NCBI GenBank assembly: GCA_965213885.1
Contig: OZ243919.1
Span: forward strand, 2,232,001-2,296,000
Reading direction: 5' to 3'
DNA length: 64,000 nucleotides
Source: VYFG01 sp965213885
GTDB taxonomy: Bacteria > Pseudomonadota > Gammaproteobacteria > Arenicellales > Poriferihabitantaceae
Positions 34,450 to 43,670 of the stretch are shown here, one piece after another. The notes beneath the pieces were generated by a model, which searched no databases, was not told the origin of the DNA, and saw only the letters and a list, made by a program, of their open reading frames with translations. The position numbers and the translations under genes were made by a program. Each line of letters begins with the position of its first letter. Position 1 is the stretch's first letter.

Positions 34450-35913
34450 TTGACTGAATATCTTTTTCAACTTCCCCATCAGGGGCAGGGCACACTGCAG
34501 ACCCGGATACAGGAAATGCTGGTCAATGCCATACTGGAGGGCCACCTTGCACCCGGAAGTGCCCTGCCCTCCAGCCGCAAGCTCGCCCGCCAGTTGAAGG
34601 TGGCCCGCAATACCGTGATCTATGCCTACCAGCATCTGGTGGACGAGGGTTTCCTGATTTCCAGGGAGCGTAGCGGTTTCTTCGTGAGTCCGGAGATACT
34701 CCGGGGACGTGTTCAACTAGCACCGGAACGAAGCCGGAGCAAGAACCGCATCCGGTGGGGCGAGAAGCTGGTACTCGCGCCCGACGACATGCGTCAGAAC
34801 CTGAAACCCCTCGACTGGTACCAGTATCCATATCCCTTCATCTGCGGGCAGTACGACCAGCAGCTTTTCCCCATCGCCGACTGGCGCGAGTGTTGTCGGG
34901 AAGCGGCAGCCATCAACGCGATCCACTCCTGGGCCAGGGATCAGGTTGACCGGGATTACCCGGGCCTCGTGGACGAGATTCACCGCAAGCTCCTGCCGCG
35001 CCGGGGGGTCTGGGCAGACCCGGACCAGATTCTGGTAACGGTTGGCGCCCAGCAGGGCCTGTATCTCGCCGCGCAGTTGCTGCTGAATCGTGAACGCAGG
35101 ATGGGATTCGAATCTCCCGGTTACGTGGATGCGGAAAATACTTTCCGCATATTCACGGGGAACCTCAGCGCCCTGCAGGTAGACCTCAAGGGATTGGTCC
35201 CCGACGAGAATTTCGCGGCATGCGACCTGGTGTACACCACCCCCAGCCACCAGTATCCGACGACGGTCACCATGCCCCGCAACCGCCGCCAGGAAGTCCT
35301 GGAAGCCGCCAGCCAGCACGACATTCTGATCCTCGAGGACGACTACGAATCGGAGTTCAACTATGTGGGCGAGCCCACTCCGGCACTCAAGAGCATGGAC
35401 GAGGACGGTCGCGTCATCTACATCGGCAGCCTGTCTAAAACGCTGGCGCCGGGTATCCGCCTGGGGTTCATGGTGGGGTCCAGGGAATTCATCCACCAGG
35501 CCAGGGCGCTCAGGCGGCTGATGATGCGCCATCCGCCGAGCAACAACCAGTTCGTGATCGCGGAGTTCCTGAAACGCGGTTACCACGATGCGCTGGTGAA
35601 CCGGCTGAGCCAGACCCTGCACCGGCGCTGGAGCCTGCTGGGGGACCTGCTCGAGCATCACCTTCCCGGGGGTAGTCGCAGATCCACGTTCGGCGGATCG
35701 GCCATCTGGGTGAAAGGGAAGCCGTCGCTGGATGCCAACAGGCTGCTGCGCCTGGCCATGGCGGAAGGAATCCTGTTCGAACCCGGGGCGGTTTTCTTTC
35801 ATGGGGACAACCAGCCGACCCGCTACTTCCGGCTGGGGTTCTCCTCCATTCCCACCGACCATATCGAGCCGGGTATCGAAAAACTGATCTCTCTACTGGC
35901 CCGACTCAGTTGA
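34450..35913 (+). CDS. MocR/PdxR-type transcriptional regulator
   Basis: The 487-residue fusion has a GntR winged helix (residues about 12-80: LQTRIQEMLVNAILEGHLAPGSALPSSR, KVARNTVIYAYQHLVDEGFL) and an inactive-type class I aminotransferase domain that senses PLP or an aminated ligand. The PLP lysine is in IGSLSKTLAPGIRLGFMVGS at about residue 330, and the LILEDDYESEFNY segment with the pyridine-N Asp is intact. The start is TTG 34450. It faces away from the MetE-like gene, 228 bases apart; such divergence usually means that the regulator controls the neighbour. Confidence 0.92.
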   Translation: MTEYLFQLPHQGQGTLQTRIQEMLVNAILEGHLAPGSALPSSRKLARQLKVARNTVIYAYQHLVDEGFLISRERSGFFVSPEILRGRVQLAPERSRSKNRIRWGEKLVLAPDDMRQNLKPLDWYQYPYPFICGQYDQQLFPIADWRECCREAAAINAIHSWARDQVDRDYPGLVDEIHRKLLPRRGVWADPDQILVTVGAQQGLYLAAQLLLNRERRMGFESPGYVDAENTFRIFTGNLSALQVDLKGLVPDENFAACDLVYTTPSHQYPTTVTMPRNRRQEVLEAASQHDILILEDDYESEFNYVGEPTPALKSMDEDGRVIYIGSLSKTLAPGIRLGFMVGSREFIHQARALRRLMMRHPPSNNQFVIAEFLKRGYHDALVNRLSQTLHRRWSLLGDLLEHHLPGGSRRSTFGGSAIWVKGKPSLDANRLLRLAMAEGILFEPGAVFFHGDNQPTRYFRLGFSSIPTDHIEPGIEKLISLLARLS

Positions 35914-36040
35914 ACAGTAGATGTCAGATTTACTTTTCATGTAGAGGATAAATCACGAATAGAGTAGGTCGGAATCTTGAGCCGGCCGGCGCTACAGGGC
36001 TACACTATGAAATGAATCTTCGACTCCAGGAGAAGTAACC

Positions 36041-36661
36041 ATGGCCACGAAAGCGGCCACCAGGACAAAAGAGTTTACCCATCGTGCGACCTATCAGGAT
36101 GTGCTCGATGCGCCACCACACAAGGTGGCAGAGATCGTCGACGGCACATTGCACGTGAACGCTCGACCAGCCTCCAGGCATGCCAGGGCGAGTTCGGTCC
36201 TTGGTGGAAATATCGGGACGCCCTATGATTATGACCCCGGTGGCCCAGGCGGATGGTGGATCATATTTGAGCCGGAACTGCATTTTGGAGAAGACATCCT
36301 GGTCCCCGATCTGGCGGGATGGCGCCGGGAACGGATGCCGGAATATCCGGACGTGGTGTACTTCACGCTGGCGCCGGACTGGGTATGCGAGGTTCTCTCA
36401 CCATCAACCAGGGCGCTGGACCAGGGCATGAAGCGTGCGATCTACGCCCGTGAGGGCATTGCCCATCTCTGGTTCGTCGACCCCGATGCGCGCACCCTGG
36501 AGGCCTTCGAACTGCGGGACGGCCACTGGATGTTGCTTGACACAATCACCGGCAATGCCCAGGTATCGCTGCCGCCTTTCGATGGGATCAGCTTCAGCCT
36601 GGGAAATTTGTGGCCGGATACCGGTACAGAAACCGGAGGCAGGGAAGAAGGAACGAACTGA
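36041..36661 (+). CDS. Uma2/DUF820 family restriction-endonuclease-fold protein
   Basis: The 206-residue protein has the Uma2 (DUF820) PD-(D/E)xK nuclease fold: TYQDVLDAPPHKVAEIVDGTLHV at the start, LHFGEDILVPDLAGWRRERMP with the active-site Asp, and APDWVCEVLSPSTRALD with the Glu, followed by KRAIYAREGIAHLWFVDPDARTLEAFEL. AGGAGAAG (36029-36036) is a strong ribosome site. Function in bacteria is poorly known; copies are often scattered and mobile. It is a single gene beside an IS21 fossil, with a TATGAA-like -10 just upstream. Confidence 0.92.
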   Translation: MATKAATRTKEFTHRATYQDVLDAPPHKVAEIVDGTLHVNARPASRHARASSVLGGNIGTPYDYDPGGPGGWWIIFEPELHFGEDILVPDLAGWRRERMPEYPDVVYFTLAPDWVCEVLSPSTRALDQGMKRAIYAREGIAHLWFVDPDARTLEAFELRDGHWMLLDTITGNAQVSLPPFDGISFSLGNLWPDTGTETGGREEGTN

Positions 36662-36671
36662 AACAGTCTCT

Positions 36672-36794
36672 CCTGGATGGGGGGACTACCCGGAGATTGT
36701 CGTGCCCAACAACCTTCGTTCCTTGGTGAGCAAGGCCCATCAGTACGAGCCCGACATCAACCCCACCTACCCGGACGTGGGCGTAGTTCTTTAG
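36672..36794 (+). pseudogene. IS21-family IstA transposase fossil
   Basis: The frame reads PGWGDYPEIVVPNNLRSLVSK and then AHQYEPDINPTYPDVG, and stops at 36794. The P-x-NL and RYEPDINPTY-type sequence is the core of the IstA catalytic domain. No start, no istB and no terminal repeats remain. The rest of the gap up to 36965 holds nothing I can recognise. Confidence 0.7.
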
Positions 36795-36965
36795 AGCGAC
36801 TTGTAAAATCCTGCAGGAGCCTGACTTCCGACATTTCAGCCCCATTCTTGCGGAGGACTGAGGTTTATGGGGGAACTGTCTGAAGTCAAGAATTACACGA
36901 AAGAATGGTTAAATCTTGCTTCGGGTAATATTCTGGCCCGGACGCGATGATTCCCGGCGCGCGGT

Positions 36966-38021
36966 TCAACTGCCGCCGATCTCCTTCCAGTGATGGCAGG
37001 CCACTTCATGCTCGTCGCCGACATGCTGCAGGGCAGGCTCCCGTTCACTGCAGATTTCTGTGGCATAGGGGCAACGGGTATGGAACTTGCAGCCGGGGGG
37101 GGGCCGGGTGGGTGACGGTATCTCTCCCTGGAGCTTCTGCGCCTCGCCGCGATGGTCCGGGTCGAGGGAGGGAATGGCCGACAGCAGGGCCCTCGTATAG
37201 GGGTGGCCTGGTGCAGAAAAGAGTTTGCGCGTCGGGGCCGATTCCACCAGCCGGCCCAGGTACATGACCGCAACATGGTCGGTGATGTGGGCCACGACCG
37301 ACAGGTCGTGGCTGATGAACAGATAGGTCAGTCCGAGGTCATTCTGCAGTGACTTCAGCAGATTCAGTATGTCCGCCTGGATGGACACGTCCAGCGCCGC
37401 AACGCTCTCGTCCGCCACCACGAACCGCGGGTTGCATACCAAGGCCCTGGCTATGGAGATTCTCTGTCTCTGACCACCGGAAAATGCATGGGGGAAACGC
37501 CTCAGGTGCTCCAGGTTCAGGCGGCATTTCTCGGCAATGTTGCGTACCGCCTCGTCGGTCTCTCCCCTGGTGCTGGTGATCTCCATCACCTCCAGCGGTT
37601 CGGCGATGATGTCACGTACGGTCATTCGGGGGCTCAGGGCCGCATAGGGGTCCTGAAAGATCAGCTGGGCACGCCTGCGGTAATCCTTGAGTTGCTCCTT
37701 GCCGAGATTCACCAGATCATAGGTAACCTCGTCGTCCCGGTATTCCACCTGGCCGGTGGTGATGGGCGAGGCGCGCAGAAAGGCCCTGCCAAGTGTCGTC
37801 TTGCCCGATCCGCTCTCCCCCACCAGACCGAAAAAGGAACCCTGCGGAATATTCAGGTCTACGTTGTCCACGGCGCGCAGGAACAGCTTCTTGGTGAAAA
37901 GTCCCCCGCCAATGGGAAAATGCACCGACAGGTTTCTCGCGCGGACGATGGTTTCCGGCGTCCCGGAATCATCCCGGGCGTCGGTATCCCCCGTAACCTG
38001 TGTTGCCGCCTGCCCGTTCAT
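36966..38021 (-). CDS. Oligopeptide/dipeptide ABC transporter ATPase (DppF/OppF-like)
   Basis: Second ATPase of the peptide-type importer, 351 residues from the ATG at 38021 (MNGQAATQ). Walker A GESGSGKTTLG at about residue 80, signature FSGGQRQRISIARAL, Walker B RFVVADESVAALD, switch ISHDLSVV, then the oligopeptide C-terminal domain with HPYTRALLSAIPSLD and four-Cys-type CKFHTRCPYATEIC (iron-sulfur candidate seen in many OppF/DppF). It is the last gene of the operon and overlaps the preceding ATPase by four bases (ATGA). Confidence 0.93.
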   Translation of the reverse strand: MNGQAATQVTGDTDARDDSGTPETIVRARNLSVHFPIGGGLFTKKLFLRAVDNVDLNIPQGSFFGLVGESGSGKTTLGRAFLRASPITTGQVEYRDDEVTYDLVNLGKEQLKDYRRRAQLIFQDPYAALSPRMTVRDIIAEPLEVMEITSTRGETDEAVRNIAEKCRLNLEHLRRFPHAFSGGQRQRISIARALVCNPRFVVADESVAALDVSIQADILNLLKSLQNDLGLTYLFISHDLSVVAHITDHVAVMYLGRLVESAPTRKLFSAPGHPYTRALLSAIPSLDPDHRGEAQKLQGEIPSPTRPPPGCKFHTRCPYATEICSEREPALQHVGDEHEVACHHWKEIGGS

Positions 38022-39013
38022 GCGACCGACTCCTGCCCGGTGGTGACGAAGCATGCGGCACGATGCCCCTCGTGGATGTCCATCATGGAGGGAACGGATT
38101 GCTGGCACCGCGGTTCGGCCATGGAGCAGCGTGTGTGGAAAACGCAGCCGGCCGGGCGCTCCAGTGGACTGGGTATGTCCCCCGGGACCGGCGTCAGCGG
38201 TGCGTCGAGATTCTCGAGTTTGGGCAGGGCGTTGAGCAGGCCCCGGGTATAGGGATGCGTCGGGCGCTGGATGACGTCCCTGACCGAACCCTGCTCCGCC
38301 AGCCGGCCAAGATACATGACCGCGACACGGTCGGCGGTCTGCGCGATCACGCCAAGGTCATGGGTAATGAAGATGATTCCCATGCCGTATTCCGCCACAA
38401 GGTCCTTCATCAGGTCGATCACCTGGGCTTGGATCGTCACGTCGAGCGCCGTGGTGGGCTCATCCGCGATCAGGAGCCTTGGACTCGTTGACAACGCCAT
38501 CGCGATCATGGCGCGCTGGCGCATGCCGCCGGACAGTTCGAATGCATACTGGTTGAACCGGTGTTCGGCATCGGAGATCCCGACACGCTCCAGCATTTCA
38601 ACGGAAATCCTGGCAGCTTCCTGCTGGCTGATTTTCTTGTGCAGAAGGAGCTGTTCCACCATCTGGGCGCCGATGGTGATCGCCGGCGCGAAACTGGCCA
38701 TGGGTTCCTGGAAGATCATGGATACGGCGCCGCCCCTGACGATCTCCATGTCCCTGGCCTTTTTCAGGGACAGGATGTCCACGGAACCGCTTTCCAGGTT
38801 CAGCGTGATCCTGCTGCCGGGGTCGTAGACCGCGTTCTCCGGGTTAAGCTGCATCACCGATTTGGCGGTCACCGACTTGCCGGAGCCGGATTCCCCCACC
38901 AGGCCCAGTATCTCTCCAGGGTTGACCTCGAAGGAGACCTCCTCCACGGCCATAATCCGACCCTCGTCAGTGTCGAACTGCAGGGTCAGGTTTTCAACCT
39001 TGAGAAGGCTCAT
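38018..39013 (-). CDS. Oligopeptide/dipeptide ABC transporter ATPase (DppD/OppD-like)
   Basis: First ATPase of the pair, 331 residues starting at ATG 39013 (MSLLKVENLTLQF), which overlaps the stop of the permease gene by four bases. Walker A GESGSGKSVTAKS, Q-loop IFQEPMASFAP, signature LSGGMRQRAMIAMAL, Walker B RLLIADEPTTALD, switch ITHDLGVI, and the C-terminal HPYTRGLLNALPKLE plus CVFHTRCSMAEPRC. The open frame extends far upstream over the permease, but that part has no homology. Length is normal. Confidence 0.95.
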   Translation of the reverse strand: MSLLKVENLTLQFDTDEGRIMAVEEVSFEVNPGEILGLVGESGSGKSVTAKSVMQLNPENAVYDPGSRITLNLESGSVDILSLKKARDMEIVRGGAVSMIFQEPMASFAPAITIGAQMVEQLLLHKKISQQEAARISVEMLERVGISDAEHRFNQYAFELSGGMRQRAMIAMALSTSPRLLIADEPTTALDVTIQAQVIDLMKDLVAEYGMGIIFITHDLGVIAQTADRVAVMYLGRLAEQGSVRDVIQRPTHPYTRGLLNALPKLENLDAPLTPVPGDIPSPLERPAGCVFHTRCSMAEPRCQQSVPSMMDIHEGHRAACFVTTGQESVA

Positions 39014-40203
39014 TTCTTGGATTTCGAATACGGGTCGGCGGCATCCCGCAGTCCGTCGCCGACGAACACGAAGGCCAGCACGAAGGCGATGAAGAAGATC
39101 ACGGGAATGAAATACCACTGGTAGTTCAGCAGTACGTCCGCCTTGGAAACGTTCTGCATCAGTGATCCCAGGGAGTTCACCGGGTCGGTGAGGCCAAGCC
39201 CGATGAAGCTGAGCGCGGTCTCCGAACGCACCACGTAGGGAAATGTGATCATCAGGTCGACGATGATGTAACTGGTGAAGCTCGGCAGCAGATGCCGACG
39301 GATGATATGACTGGCGGACGCGCCGCTGAGCTGTGCGGCGAGGACGTATTCCTGGGCACGCTCCGTCAGCAGATGCGTTCGAATGCGACGTGCAAGGGTC
39401 GGCCAGCCGATCAGGCCGAGTATGGTGGCGATAAAGAAGAACCGGGTTTCGGAGCTCCATTCGTCGGGCATGAATGCCGCCAACGCCATGAACAGCGGTA
39501 TCGGCGGCACCGTCCGGATGGCATCGGTGATCATCTGCAGCACCGAGTCGATCCAGCCGCCGAAATAACCGGCGACCCCGCCGATGATGAGGGCGAGGAC
39601 GAACGAGATGAACACGCCGAGGGTGCCCACCGCCAGGGACGTATAGATCGCGTGCAGCGTGCGTGAATAGATGTCCTTGCCAGTGCCATCGGTGCCGAAA
39701 ATGTGAATGCCGCCCTTGTCCACCCCAAACAGGTGCTTGTTCCAGGTGAACATCTGGACATTGACGTCAAAAGCCTTCCCCGGGAGGTCCCACTCGATGT
39801 CCAGCAGACTGTACTCCCAGTCCTCGACAAAGAACTGCAGATATCTCCGTTCATCCCGGTTCTGCGTGATCACCCAGCGGAAATTCGTCTCGAAACCCCG
39901 TTTGCGCTCGGTGGCGTAGATGAACGGGCGCCAGGAAAACCCGTTCTCGTCCCAGAATTTGGGGATTTGCGGCGGTCCGTTTTCGTATTCCTTGTCACGA
40001 CCCGAGATATCCGGCGCATAGGGAGAGAGAAATGGCGCGAACAGACCTGTCAGGATCATGATCGTCAGTGCCCAGGCGGCCACCATCGAAGTCTTGTTGC
40101 CCTTGAACCGGGCCCGGATCAGCTGGCCCTGGGAAGCTGTGAAATAGGCTTCCTTCAGCTTCTGCTGATCCTGTTCCCTTTTTCTCCAGAACAACAGTTT
40201 CAT
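39010..40203 (-). CDS. ABC transporter permease (DppC/OppC-like)
   Basis: Inner-membrane subunit of 397 residues: cytoplasmic N-terminus, first helix at about 42-62, a large periplasmic insert of about 130 residues, then five helices. The EAA coupling loop is readable as IGWPTLARRIRTHLLTERAQEYVLAAQLSGAS. The insert (HIFGTDGTGKDIYSRTLHAIYTSL at its end) is longer than in standard DppC and typical of the microcin-C/oligopeptide branch (YejE-like), which fits the long binding protein of this operon. It starts 14 bases after the partner permease stops. Confidence 0.93.
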   Translation of the reverse strand: MKLLFWRKREQDQQKLKEAYFTASQGQLIRARFKGNKTSMVAAWALTIMILTGLFAPFLSPYAPDISGRDKEYENGPPQIPKFWDENGFSWRPFIYATERKRGFETNFRWVITQNRDERRYLQFFVEDWEYSLLDIEWDLPGKAFDVNVQMFTWNKHLFGVDKGGIHIFGTDGTGKDIYSRTLHAIYTSLAVGTLGVFISFVLALIIGGVAGYFGGWIDSVLQMITDAIRTVPPIPLFMALAAFMPDEWSSETRFFFIATILGLIGWPTLARRIRTHLLTERAQEYVLAAQLSGASASHIIRRHLLPSFTSYIIVDLMITFPYVVRSETALSFIGLGLTDPVNSLGSLMQNVSKADVLLNYQWYFIPVIFFIAFVLAFVFVGDGLRDAADPYSKSKK

Positions 40204-40216
40204 GGCATTCCCCCGG

Positions 40217-41224
40217 TCAGCCGATCAGGCCTTTGCGGATCCTGGGATCCATCAGCGCCAGCAGGACGTCCGTCACGAAATTCACGATGACGATGCTGGC
40301 GGTCAGCAGGAAAATGATCGCGCCGGCAAGCTGCTGGTCATTGGAACGGGCGAGGGCTTCGATCAGGAGTGCACCCGCCTCCGTCAGGGTCAGGATCAGC
40401 GCGACCACCGGCAGTTCGTTGAAAATCCTGTTGAGGTCGAAGCCCAGGGAGTTGATCACCGGCCCCATGGCATGGCGCGCCGGATAACGCCAAAGCAGCC
40501 GGCGCCCGTATATCCCCCGGGCCGAAGCGGCCGTCACGTACAGCTTGCCGATTTCATCCAGCATCAGTGCGCGTACCGTCTGCATGGCAAATGCGGTGGC
40601 AGACCAGCCCAGCACGAAAATGGGAAGCCATGCGCGGGACAGGAAATCCTGGAACTTGGCGAGGGACCAGGACGCATCCCTGTATTCCTTGGAGAACAGT
40701 CCGGTGAGGGAATCGCCGAACAGGACGGTACTGATCAGCATGATGATCAGCGCCAGCAGGAAGTTCGGCAGTGCCAGACCGAGGTAACTGAGAAACCGGA
40801 GCAGGTTGTTAGTGACCGGGCTGGAGGTGGAGGCCGAATAGATCCCGACCGGTATGGCAATCAGGTAGGCCAGTATCAGTGCCGCAAGACAGATTCCAAG
40901 ACTGATCCAGTACTTGTCACTCAGCAACTGGTTGATGTTCAGCCTGAGTATGCAGGAGTCCCCGAACTCCCCCTTGAAGAACACGTTGCCGACCCAGCTT
41001 GCCCAGCGGATCAGGAATGGCCGGTCCAGGCCGAGACGCCGCTCTTCCGCCTCGATGTCATCCACCGTGATCTGCTGGCCCTGGGTATTCTTGAATGCCA
41101 GATAGCGCTCGGCACAGTTGCCCGGCACCATCTCCATGAGAGTGAATACGATCAGGGAGACCGTCAGCAGCGTAAACAGCGCCATGAAGGCGCGGGTTAC
41201 GGTGAACTGTATGAACTGACCCAT
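40217..41224 (-). CDS. ABC transporter permease (DppB/OppB-like)
   Basis: The 335-residue permease has a first helix (FTVTRAFMALFTLLTVSLIVF), a periplasmic stretch ending in LDRPFLIRWASWVGNVFFKGEFGDS, and five further helices. The EAA loop reads RALMLDEIGKLYVTAASARGIYGRRLLWRY, where the usual P-x-x-R-x-A is changed to an L-D-E form, yet the ARGI sequence is kept. It is separated from the binding protein gene by 121 bases holding a strong hairpin terminator, so its expression is expected to be lower than that of the binding protein. Confidence 0.93.
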   Translation of the reverse strand: MGQFIQFTVTRAFMALFTLLTVSLIVFTLMEMVPGNCAERYLAFKNTQGQQITVDDIEAEERRLGLDRPFLIRWASWVGNVFFKGEFGDSCILRLNINQLLSDKYWISLGICLAALILAYLIAIPVGIYSASTSSPVTNNLLRFLSYLGLALPNFLLALIIMLISTVLFGDSLTGLFSKEYRDASWSLAKFQDFLSRAWLPIFVLGWSATAFAMQTVRALMLDEIGKLYVTAASARGIYGRRLLWRYPARHAMGPVINSLGFDLNRIFNELPVVALILTLTEAGALLIEALARSNDQQLAGAIIFLLTASIVIVNFVTDVLLALMDPRIRKGLIG

Positions 41225-41285
41225 GATCTGGTTGAGGCCTGCGAGAACGGCAACACGGCGTCCCGGCTCTAAAGTCGGGAAACCC

Positions 41286-41322
41286 GAAAAAAAAGCCGGT
41301 CAGGATCAGAATCCTGACCGGC
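41286..41322 (-). terminator. Rho-independent terminator between binding protein and permease genes
   Basis: Perfect 12-pair stem GCCGGTCAGGAT/ATCCTGACCGGC (41295-41306, 41311-41322) with a four-base loop. On the minus strand it is followed directly by a run of eight T (41287-41294). It lies 24 bases after the binding protein stop and inside the operon, so it probably stops most transcripts and sets a high ratio of binding protein to membrane parts. Confidence 0.9.
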
Positions 41323-41345
41323 CTCAGATTTACCGTATGAGAGGT

Positions 41346-43385
41346 TTACTCGTCAAGCCACCACTGGGTCGCCCGGTACGGGTAGGTCCGGTAGTACTCG
41401 TAGGAGTGGGTCTTGAAGTCGGTAAAGTTGTGCAGGTTGTTGTGATGGAACAACGGCGCCGGGGCACGGGCCACGCCGATGAACAGCAGGTTGCCCGTCA
41501 TGTTCTCCACCATGCGCGCGCCCAACTCCTTGAACTCATCGGAACCCACCGTGGCCGACTGGAAGGCATTCACATCGTCGATGAGCTGCTTCACGTAGTC
41601 CGGCGGCTCAACGCCCTTCTCCCCGTTGGAATCCACCCATTCCGCCCACAGCATCCCGTTGCGGACCCCGAAGTAGTTCTCGAACGGCGGTACCCACAAC
41701 TCGTTGTTGCCCAGCACAATCGCCAGCGGCTGGCTCTTCCGCCACATCACCACGTCCAGCTGGTTGGCGGACTGCGCCGAGCGGAACTCGTCCGGCGTCA
41801 CCTCCTTCACCGTGGTCTGGATGCCGACGTCAGCCCAGTGCTGACCCGCCATCTCCACCAGCTGTCCGGCAATACCCTGGGTCGCGAACTGCAGGTTCAG
41901 CACCAGCTTCTCCCCGTTCGGCAACTCCCGGAATCCGTCTCCGTCCGTGTCCACCATACCGATCTCGTCCAGCCGCGCCCTCGCCCCGTCCGGGTCATGC
42001 TCCGTCATGTGGGACTCCCACTTGGGATCCACGAATTCCGGCCTTGGGGAAAACCCGATGTACTGCGTCGGGGTGCCCTGCCCGAAGTTGACCACCTCAT
42101 TGATCTCCTCCCGGTTCAGGGCGATGGACATGGCCTCACGGAACCGCAGGTCGCCGAAGACCTTCCGCTTCTCCGGATCCGCCGACGTCACGTTGAAGCC
42201 GAAGGATGGGAGGGTGATCTCCGGACGGAGCTGGATCTTGTAGTTCCCCTTCTCCTGGTTCTCCAGCAGGATGGGGGCCGAAGGCAGTTGCAGGGACTGC
42301 GCCTTGTAGTCCACTTCACCGTTCACCAGCTTCAGAATCCGGACCTCGTTGTCGTTGATGTACACCTCGTCCTGCTCGCTGATGTACGGCAACTGGTTCC
42401 CCTGGGTATCCACGATGTGGAAATACGGGTTGGCCACCAGGTGGCGTCCCTCCGTGGTGTCGGTCACGTAGATATGGCTCTCCAGTGTCGGCATGGTGTC
42501 CGCCGGGAGGGCGCCCACCTTGTCGGGGGCGTTCAGCATCGGGGTGGGCGTGTCGGTCCAGTCGGAGTTCCCGAAATAGGCCTTGATCACTTCCAGGCCG
42601 TTCTCAAACCCCGCCTCCCGGGCCAGCTGGTCCGCATCCGGGTTGATGTCCGGGTGGTACCGGCCAAGAAAATGGCGGGGCTGGAAACCCTGGGCGAAGG
42701 AGGTCGCGAAGTGCGCCAGCAGACCCGGCTTCGGCGCCGGCAGGTTGAAACGCACGGTCTGGGGATCCAGAACATCCACCGTCATCTGCTCCCCCGCAAC
42801 CAGCACGTAGTCCTTCGGCTTCTCGATCACCTTGGAATCCAGCGCCAGGTTGTCGTACCAGAACTTCACGTCCTCCGCGGTGAACGGCGCCCCGTCGGAC
42901 CATCGGTGTCCCTTCCGGAGAAAGAACGTGAGCTGGGTGTAGTCATCGTTCCATTCCCAGTCCCTGGCCACGTTCGGCACGATGGTCTGCAGGTCGTCCG
43001 AGTAGCGCACCAGGTTGACGTGACGCACGGACAGGAAGTCCGATGTACCAGCCTCGGTGGCGTTGGACAGCACATCCAGGGTGCCCCCGTACTGACCGAT
43101 GGAGTCGTAGGGCGCCATCACCAGGGGCTCCGCCGGCAGCCGCTCCGCCAGCGGCGGCAGGTCGGGATTGCCGCGAATGCGCGCGTTCAACGCGCCGATG
43201 TCCGGGTTCTCGTTGAAGGACAGCTTGCAGCCGGCCAGGGATTCGAACTCGGATAGTTCGTATTGCTGGGGATACTTGCCCGCGGCAACACTCATGCCGT
43301 CGGCGATGGTAACCGCCGGGCAGTTCGCCTGGGCTGCGCCGGCAAACAGACCGAGCAGGGCCGCATAGATAATCTTGTTTCTCAT
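41346..43385 (-). CDS. ABC transporter substrate-binding protein, family 5 (peptide type)
   Basis: Periplasmic receptor of 679 residues, longer than OppA/DppA (about 510-540). Signal peptide 1-20 (cut after AGAAQA), family 5 signature region LTFFLRKGHRWSDGAPFTAEDVKFWYDNLAL at about 152-182 and the FGDLRFREAMSIALNREEINEVV segment at about 415-437. A DTDGDGFRELPNGE stretch looks like a calcium loop and is common in this long subfamily. GAGGAG upstream of the ATG at 43385 is a strong ribosome site. Ligand unknown: peptides, opines or sugars are possible. Confidence 0.92.
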   Translation of the reverse strand: MRNKIIYAALLGLFAGAAQANCPAVTIADGMSVAAGKYPQQYELSEFESLAGCKLSFNENPDIGALNARIRGNPDLPPLAERLPAEPLVMAPYDSIGQYGGTLDVLSNATEAGTSDFLSVRHVNLVRYSDDLQTIVPNVARDWEWNDDYTQLTFFLRKGHRWSDGAPFTAEDVKFWYDNLALDSKVIEKPKDYVLVAGEQMTVDVLDPQTVRFNLPAPKPGLLAHFATSFAQGFQPRHFLGRYHPDINPDADQLAREAGFENGLEVIKAYFGNSDWTDTPTPMLNAPDKVGALPADTMPTLESHIYVTDTTEGRHLVANPYFHIVDTQGNQLPYISEQDEVYINDNEVRILKLVNGEVDYKAQSLQLPSAPILLENQEKGNYKIQLRPEITLPSFGFNVTSADPEKRKVFGDLRFREAMSIALNREEINEVVNFGQGTPTQYIGFSPRPEFVDPKWESHMTEHDPDGARARLDEIGMVDTDGDGFRELPNGEKLVLNLQFATQGIAGQLVEMAGQHWADVGIQTTVKEVTPDEFRSAQSANQLDVVMWRKSQPLAIVLGNNELWVPPFENYFGVRNGMLWAEWVDSNGEKGVEPPDYVKQLIDDVNAFQSATVGSDEFKELGARMVENMTGNLLFIGVARAPAPLFHHNNLHNFTDFKTHSYEYYRTYPYRATQWWLDE

Positions 43386-43567
43386 GTCGTGTGTCTCCTC
43401 ATTCAGTGCCCATCAAGGGGTGATTAGTATCCGGCTTCGAAATGCCCAGGAGCCGGGTTTATTAGACCAATGTCTTGTTTCACTGGTATTGCAGGAATTC
43501 AGGATTCCGGTTAAAGCATCGGGGCCGGGCATTCTCAGATTTATCTTCGGCATTGTCAACTTCAGGT

Positions 43568-43576
43568 GTATCCTCG
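43568..43576 (+). repeat. Left copy of 9-bp target-site duplication (GTATCCTCG)
   Basis: Identical to 45722-45730. It directly abuts the left inverted repeat of the methylase-carrying element. Confidence 0.93.
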
Positions 43577-43594
43577 CAGCAGTTCTCATTTTGG
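43577..43594 (+). repeat. Left terminal inverted repeat (18 bp perfect)
   Basis: CAGCAGTTCTCATTTTGG is complementary to 45704-45721 without mismatch. Similarity continues inward with 7 matches in the next 12 bases (shared TCGGG). Confidence 0.95.
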
Positions 43595-43670
43595 TTTTGT
43601 CGGGTGCCTGTTGAGTGTTTCACTGTTTTTGCAGTTGGGTGGATCCGGTTACGGAGACGAGGCGGGGAAG

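Noticed and set aside
41223..43256. 677-codon open frame opposite the ABC binding protein gene
   Set aside because: Pure antisense shadow: repetitive Val/His/Arg/Gly-rich composition and no recognisable domain.
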